Source: Nitrospira sp.
GTDB taxonomy: Bacteria > Nitrospirota > Nitrospiria > Nitrospirales > Nitrospiraceae
Length of the DNA stretch: 64,000 bases
Reading direction: 5' to 3'
Assembly (NCBI GenBank): GCA_024331125.1
Contig: JANDJI010000001.1
Coordinates: forward strand, 732,761-796,760
In this document: positions 60,125 through 64,000 of the stretch, one piece after another
How the letters are laid out: every line of letters begins with the position of its first letter
Position numbering within the stretch: the first letter of the stretch is position 1
Made by a program: the position numbers and the translations under genes
The notes under the pieces: generated by a model
Seen by the model: only the letters and a program-made list of their open reading frames with translations
The model's database searches: none
Told to the model about the DNA's origin: nothing

Positions 60125-60481
60125 CTAGGCCCGCTTGCCGTGAACCGTCGGAGCGGTCACCACGACGGTAATATGGCTGGTCCGCTTATGAATGGCATTC
60201 GCTCTCCCCATCGATCTCGCCCTTGCCCTCCTATAGATGGGACCGCAATTCACGAACGCCCTGGAGACAATCATCGAATCACTGTCGCCCATTTCTTTTT
60301 GTTCCGCGTTTGCCACGGCGGAGCGAAGAACCTTCTCCACCACTCGCGCCGCATGACGAGGCGTATGCTTCAACATGGCCAGCGCCATGGGGACCTGCTG
60401 CCCCCGAATCATGTCGATGACCGGTTTCGCCTTGCGCGGAGCCACTCTTACAAACCGAAGTATGGCGTGTGCTTCTTTCAT
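60125..60481 (-). CDS. rplV: 50S ribosomal protein L22
   Basis: L22 (118 aa) reaches into the exit tunnel: KEAHAILRFVRVAPRKAKPV, KVLRSAVANAEQKEMGDSDS and RARARSMGRANAIHKRTSHI. The ATG at 60481 gives the normal N-terminus, with GGAAAG upstream. Confidence 0.96.
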   Translation of the reverse strand: MKEAHAILRFVRVAPRKAKPVIDMIRGQQVPMALAMLKHTPRHAARVVEKVLRSAVANAEQKEMGDSDSMIVSRAFVNCGPIYRRARARSMGRANAIHKRTSHITVVVTAPTVHGKRA

Positions 60482-60545
60482 CTTTCCAACCCAATCCCAG
60501 ACTCCCATGCCGGACGGGAGCACCGGATTTGACAAGCCATTCCTG

Positions 60546-60833
60546 CTATTTCAGCGGTACGGCCTTTTCGGTCTTTGCCTGTCCATGCCCCTTAAAAAAC
60601 CGTGTCGGGGCGAACTCACCCAGCTTGTGACCCACCATGTTTTCGGTCACAAAAACGGGGATGAATTTCTTGCCGTTATGAACCGCAAATGTATGGCCGA
60701 TCATGTCGGGAATGACCGTCGATCGCCGAGACCACGTCTTAATCAGTTTCCGATCCTTGGTCTGGTTCATCTGCTCGATCTTCTTAAGCAGATGGCCGTC
60801 GACAAACGCCCCTTTGCTGATCGATCTAGGCAT
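60546..60833 (-). CDS. rpsS: 30S ribosomal protein S19
   Basis: S19 (95 aa): [40 protein letters not shown] and [20 protein letters not shown]. It overlaps rplB by 8 nt. Confidence 0.97.
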   Translation of the reverse strand: MPRSISKGAFVDGHLLKKIEQMNQTKDRKLIKTWSRRSTVIPDMIGHTFAVHNGKKFIPVFVTENMVGHKLGEFAPTRFFKGHGQAKTEKAVPLK

Positions 60834-61668
60834 TGCGGACTCCTGACTTTCTCCTCGAAATAATAAACTTATCGGTCCTCTTGTTCTGGCGGGTCTTATA
60901 CCCTTTCGTGGGCATTCCCCATGGAGACACCGGATGCGGATTGCCTTGGCCGGACTTCCCTTCCCCTCCGCCATGAGGATGATCGACCGGATTCATGACC
61001 ACGCCTCGAACGTGCGGCCTCTTTCCCTTCCATCGGCTCCGCCCGGCCTTTCCAACGGAGATATTTTCGTGATCGACGTTCCCAACCTGCCCAACCGTCG
61101 CCATGCACCGTCCCAGAATCCGCCTCATCTCTCCTGACTTCAACCGAACTTGGACATAATCTCCTTCGCGCCCCATCACCTGAGCAAACCCACCGGCGCT
61201 ACGAATCAATTGCCCCCCCTTACCAGGTTTCAATTCGATGTTATGAACGGTGGTGCCCAGCGGCATGCTGGCCAAGGGAAGCGCGTTTCCCGGACGGATT
61301 TCAGCCTCGGTCCCGGACCGCACTTCATCATTCACCTTGAGCCCGACGGGAGCCAGAATGTATCGCTTTTCTCCATCCTTGTACTTGAGCAGGGCGATAC
61401 GAGCCGACCGGTTCGGATCATATTCGATCGCTTCGACCCGTGCCGGAATCCCCGTCTTATCGCGATGAAAGTCGATGATCCGATACAGCCTCTTATGCCC
61501 GCCGCCGCGGAATCGAACGGTCATTCGGCCGCTGTTGTTTCGCCCTCCGCTCCGGAGATGGAATAACGTCAGCAGCTTCTCCGGTTTCTTCTTGGTCAGT
61601 TCTTCAGTCGAAACCGAGGACATGCCTCTGCGCCCAGGGGACGTCGGTCTATATATTTTCAATGCCAT
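60826..61668 (-). CDS. rplB: 50S ribosomal protein L2
   Basis: L2 (280 aa), next to the peptidyl-transferase centre: [40 protein letters not shown] and the C-terminal [20 protein letters not shown] with the conserved histidine. Confidence 0.98.
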   Translation of the reverse strand: MALKIYRPTSPGRRGMSSVSTEELTKKKPEKLLTLFHLRSGGRNNSGRMTVRFRGGGHKRLYRIIDFHRDKTGIPARVEAIEYDPNRSARIALLKYKDGEKRYILAPVGLKVNDEVRSGTEAEIRPGNALPLASMPLGTTVHNIELKPGKGGQLIRSAGGFAQVMGREGDYVQVRLKSGEMRRILGRCMATVGQVGNVDHENISVGKAGRSRWKGKRPHVRGVVMNPVDHPHGGGEGKSGQGNPHPVSPWGMPTKGYKTRQNKRTDKFIISRRKSGVRNA

Positions 61669-61697
61669 CGTGGACTCTCTGCGCCGTTGAGAACCGG

Positions 61698-61991
61698 TTA
61701 GGCGCTTTCGTACAGTTCGAGTTTTTCGCCCTTCTTAAGGGTCACAAACGCCTTTTTCCAATCGGATCTTCTCCCTGAAAACCGTCCCAGCCGTTTGATT
61801 TTTCCCTGAACGTTCAACACATTGACCTTTTTGACCTTCACCTTCAGAAGCGTCTCGACGGCCTGTTTGATTTGAACGCGATTGGCATCAGGGTGAACGA
61901 TGAAACCGACGGTATTCGTCTGCTCGCGAAGTGCCGTGATTTTCTCCGTCAACAACGGCTGAACCAAAACCTCGTGTATACCGACCTTCAC
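61698..61991 (-). CDS. rplW: 50S ribosomal protein L23
   Basis: L23 (97 aa) at the exit tunnel docks trigger factor and [43 protein letters not shown] and [23 protein letters not shown] at 61991 overlaps the rplD stop (GTGA) with AAGAGG 7 nt upstream; another GTG lies 6 nt earlier. Confidence 0.95.
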   Translation of the reverse strand: MKVGIHEVLVQPLLTEKITALREQTNTVGFIVHPDANRVQIKQAVETLLKVKVKKVNVLNVQGKIKRLGRFSGRRSDWKKAFVTLKKGEKLELYESA

Positions 61992-62611
61992 GACCACACC
62001 TCTTGCACTCGTCCCACCTCACCTTGAAGAAGCACAACAACCCCCGCCCGCACGACGTCATAGACGTTCAGCCGATCAGGACTCAGCACGGTGACATCAG
62101 GCAGGTTTCTCGCCGCGAGCGGAATACCGGATTCCCCAGAGCCGGCGACGACGAGCACGTGCTCACCGTTTCTCAATCGGTCCAACGATCGCGCCAACCA
62201 TTTTGTTTTCGGCGCCTCCTGAGTCAAGTCCGACAGGACGATCAAGCGTCCTTGCGAAACCTTTGCCGACAAGGCCCCTTGCAAGGCGGCCCGATATTTC
62301 TTCTTCGGCATCGAATAGGCATAACTTCTCGGCTTCGGGCCGAACACCGTTCCTCCGTGACGCCAAACGGGAGATCGAAGAGACCCGGCCCTGGCGCGTC
62401 CCGTGTGCTTCTGTTTCCACGGCTTTTTCCCCGAACCACTGACTTCTCCCCGACGCCGCGTAGAAGCCGTGCCTTGGCGCTCGCACGCTCGCTGCATCAC
62501 CACGGCTTCATGCACAAGTTCGGCACGAGGCTCGCAGCCGAAGACTTGACTCGGGAGTTCCAGAGTCCCGACTTTTTTATTCTCTAAATCAACAACGTCG
62601 ACGGTCGGCAT
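61988..62611 (-). CDS. rplD: 50S ribosomal protein L4
   Basis: L4 (207 aa): RQGTASTRRRGEVSGSGKKP, KQKHTGRARAGSLRSPVWRH and GGTVFGPKPRSYAYSMPKKK; the loop lines the exit tunnel. In E. coli L4 also represses its own operon; not visible here. Confidence 0.97.
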   Translation of the reverse strand: MPTVDVVDLENKKVGTLELPSQVFGCEPRAELVHEAVVMQRACERQGTASTRRRGEVSGSGKKPWKQKHTGRARAGSLRSPVWRHGGTVFGPKPRSYAYSMPKKKYRAALQGALSAKVSQGRLIVLSDLTQEAPKTKWLARSLDRLRNGEHVLVVAGSGESGIPLAARNLPDVTVLSPDRLNVYDVVRAGVVVLLQGEVGRVQEVWS

Positions 62612-62614
62612 ACG

Positions 62615-63235
62615 CTAACTCTTTTTCGATTTTCGCACGACAACGATTCCATTCGAAGCGCCGGGAACGGCTCCTCTCACAAAAAGGAGATTCTCACCGG
62701 GGCGCGCTTCGACGACCTTCAAGTGTTGCACGGTGACCCGCTCGGACCCCATATGGCCGGGCAGAGTCTTTCCCTTCCAAACGCGCGAGGGAAACGAGCT
62801 CGATCCGATCGATCCGGGATGGCGATGAAACATCGACCCGTGCGACTCAGGCCCTCCGGCATAGTGATGACGCCTGACCACCCCTTGATAGCCCTTCCCC
62901 TTAGAAACACCGATCACGTCGACCCAATCGCCCTTCTTAAAGACATCGACGGTCACTGTCTGCCCGACCGTCACATCTCCTTCTTTTCTAAATTCCTTGA
63001 GGACGCGGCTCGCAGGAACTTGATTTTTTTTCAAATGACCGAGCTCCGGCTTGGAAAGCTTCCGTTCGCTGACCTCGCCAAAAGAGAGTTGAACGGCTTC
63101 ATAGCCGTCCCGCTCCTTGGTTTTCACCGTGACGACCCGACAAGGACCCGCCTCAATTACCGTCACCGGTGTCAGGCGGTTCTCGTCGAAGACCTGAGTC
63201 ATCCCCAATTTTTTGCCCAGCAATCCGTTCGTCAT
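62615..63235 (-). CDS. rplC: 50S ribosomal protein L3
   Basis: L3 (206 aa): LLGKKLGMTQVFDENRLTPV, GVSKGKGYQGVVRRHHYAGG and GSIGSSSFPSRVWKGKTLPG. ATG at 63235; a TTG and GTG just upstream are in frame but unlikely. Confidence 0.97.
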   Translation of the reverse strand: MTNGLLGKKLGMTQVFDENRLTPVTVIEAGPCRVVTVKTKERDGYEAVQLSFGEVSERKLSKPELGHLKKNQVPASRVLKEFRKEGDVTVGQTVTVDVFKKGDWVDVIGVSKGKGYQGVVRRHHYAGGPESHGSMFHRHPGSIGSSSFPSRVWKGKTLPGHMGSERVTVQHLKVVEARPGENLLFVRGAVPGASNGIVVVRKSKKS

Positions 63236-63248
63236 GTCCACCAACCGT

Positions 63249-63274
63249 TAAATAAACCAGATAAATAAACCAGA
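63249..63274. repeat. 13-bp tandem duplication between rpsJ and rplC
   Basis: TAAATAAACCAGA occurs twice in direct tandem (63249-63261 and 63262-63274). It lies in the leader of rplC in an otherwise short 53-nt gap. Confidence 0.85.
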
Positions 63275-63288
63275 TTTGGGAGCCAGAG

Positions 63289-63600
63289 TTACAACTTGAT
63301 TTCGACATCCACGCCGGCGGCCAAATTCAGCTTCATCAACGAGTCCATGGTCTCGGGCGTCGGCTCCATAATGTCAACCAGTCGCTTATGCGTCCGTACC
63401 TCAAATTGTTCTCGCGACTTTTTATCGGCGTGCGTCGATCGTTGAACTGTGATCCTTTCGATCTTCGTGGGAAGCGGAATCGGTCCGACGACGCGAGCAC
63501 CGCTGCGGCGAACCGTTTCAACAATTTCCATCACGGATTGATCCAGCACACGGTAATCAAACCCGCGCAGTCTGATTCGAATTCGCTGATCGACCTTCAC
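63289..63600 (-). CDS. rpsJ: 30S ribosomal protein S10
   Basis: S10 (103 aa), also a NusB partner in antitermination (nusB is at 17.3 kb): [40 protein letters not shown] and [15 protein letters not shown]. Confidence 0.97.
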   Translation of the reverse strand: MKVDQRIRIRLRGFDYRVLDQSVMEIVETVRRSGARVVGPIPLPTKIERITVQRSTHADKKSREQFEVRTHKRLVDIMEPTPETMDSLMKLNLAAGVDVEIKL

Positions 63601-63636
63601 ATCCCGCTCCTTTACTCACAGATGCCCAAACACCAT

Positions 63637-63672
63637 CTACGCCAGGATTTCCGTCTACGCCAGGATTTCCGT
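63637..63672. repeat. 18-bp tandem duplication at the tuf stop codon
   Basis: CTACGCCAGGATTTCCGT occurs twice in tandem (63637-63654 and 63655-63672). On the minus strand this repeats the last five codons and the stop of tuf (T-E-I-L-A-stop) directly after the first stop. Confidence 0.9.
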
Positions 63673-64000
63673 GACGACGCCGGAGCCGACGGTTTTGCCG
63701 CCTTCGCGCACGGCAAAGCGCAGCCCCTGGTCCATGGCGATGGGACTGATCAACTCCGCCGTAATGCTCACGTTGTCCCCCGGCATCACCATCTCCACCC
63801 CCGGATTGAGCTGCACCACCCCCGTCACGTCCGTCGTCCGAAAATAAAACTGCGGCCGATACCCATTGAAAAACGGCGTGTGCCGCCCCCCCTCTTCTTT
63901 CGTCAAGACGTACACTTCCGCCTTGAACTTGGTGTGCGGCGTAATGGTCTTGGGCTTCGACAGCACCATCCCCCGCTCCACGTCCTCTTTCTTCGTCCCC
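63655..64000 (-). CDS. tuf: elongation factor Tu, C-terminal part
   Basis: About 115 C-terminal residues of EF-Tu; the gene continues beyond the window. [60 protein letters not shown] and [20 protein letters not shown] give domains 2-3 of EF-Tu. Precedes rpsJ as in the str-S10 arrangement. Confidence 0.97.
   Translation of the reverse strand, partial: GTKKEDVERGMVLSKPKTITPHTKFKAEVYVLTKEEGGRHTPFFNGYRPQFYFRTTDVTGVVQLNPGVEMVMPGDNVSITAELISPIAMDQGLRFAVREGGKTVGSGVVTEILA

Overview
The window reads as about 64 kb of chromosome from a GC-rich bacterium of the Nitrospirota, most likely a Nitrospira-like nitrifier. The main pointers are a periplasmic chlorite dismutase whose residues closely match the Nitrospira type, a Gram-negative envelope toolkit (lptABC, pilMNOPQ), and extensive nitrogen control (glnA, glnB, rpoN, two GlnE-type proteins). 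The lineage is inferred from gene content and remembered family sequences, not from a search. No rRNA, convincing tRNA, insertion sequence, prophage or CRISPR array was seen.

Layout: 0.1-8.2 kb holds recG, a small TPR membrane protein, secreted and membrane hypotheticals, and a tightly overlapped four-gene operon (MBL-fold-like protein, TPR protein, unknown protein, O-methyltransferase). 8.3-17.2 kb is a purine block on the minus strand (purB, purC, purS, purQ, purL, purF) into which a chlorite dismutase, a two-helix membrane peptide, a secreted Ig-like protein and a PilZ protein are inserted. 17.2-19.5 kb carries ribBA, ribH and nusB, feeding into the same direction. 19.7-23.1 kb is a heat-shock module on the plus strand (rpoH, groES, groEL) closed by a strong terminator.

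23.2-27.2 kb is a divergent pair of GlnE-type nucleotidyltransferases, one of which carries two GlnD-like ACT domains. 27.3-32.0 kb is more accessory: a broken mrr restriction gene, two CBS-domain proteins, a TPR-PilZ fusion, a small winged-helix-like protein and an adhesin-E-like secreted protein. 32.1-37.4 kb returns to nitrogen and cofactor metabolism: glnA, glnB, nadE (whose glutaminase nucleophile appears to be missing) and aroB. 37.6-42.7 kb is the type IV pilus assembly operon pilMNOPQ. 42.9-47.7 kb is lptC-lptA-lptB-rpoN-hpf-rapZ, without the usual ptsN. 47.9-64 kb is the S10-spc-alpha ribosomal superoperon from tuf (partial) to rplQ, including secY, adk, map, infA and rpoA.

Functionally the most coherent theme is nitrogen control: GlnA has its adenylylation tyrosine at 397, GlnB has its uridylylation tyrosine at 51, and the two GlnE-like proteins are likely to act on GlnA. 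The ACT-ACT-GlnE architecture suggests direct amino-acid sensing by the adenylylation machinery. A second theme is that several regulatory or stress genes (recG, rpoH, both GlnE genes) have -10 boxes only 7-11 nt before the ATG and no Shine-Dalgarno, suggesting leaderless transcripts, while metabolic and ribosomal genes have normal ribosome binding sites or overlapping stop-start codons.
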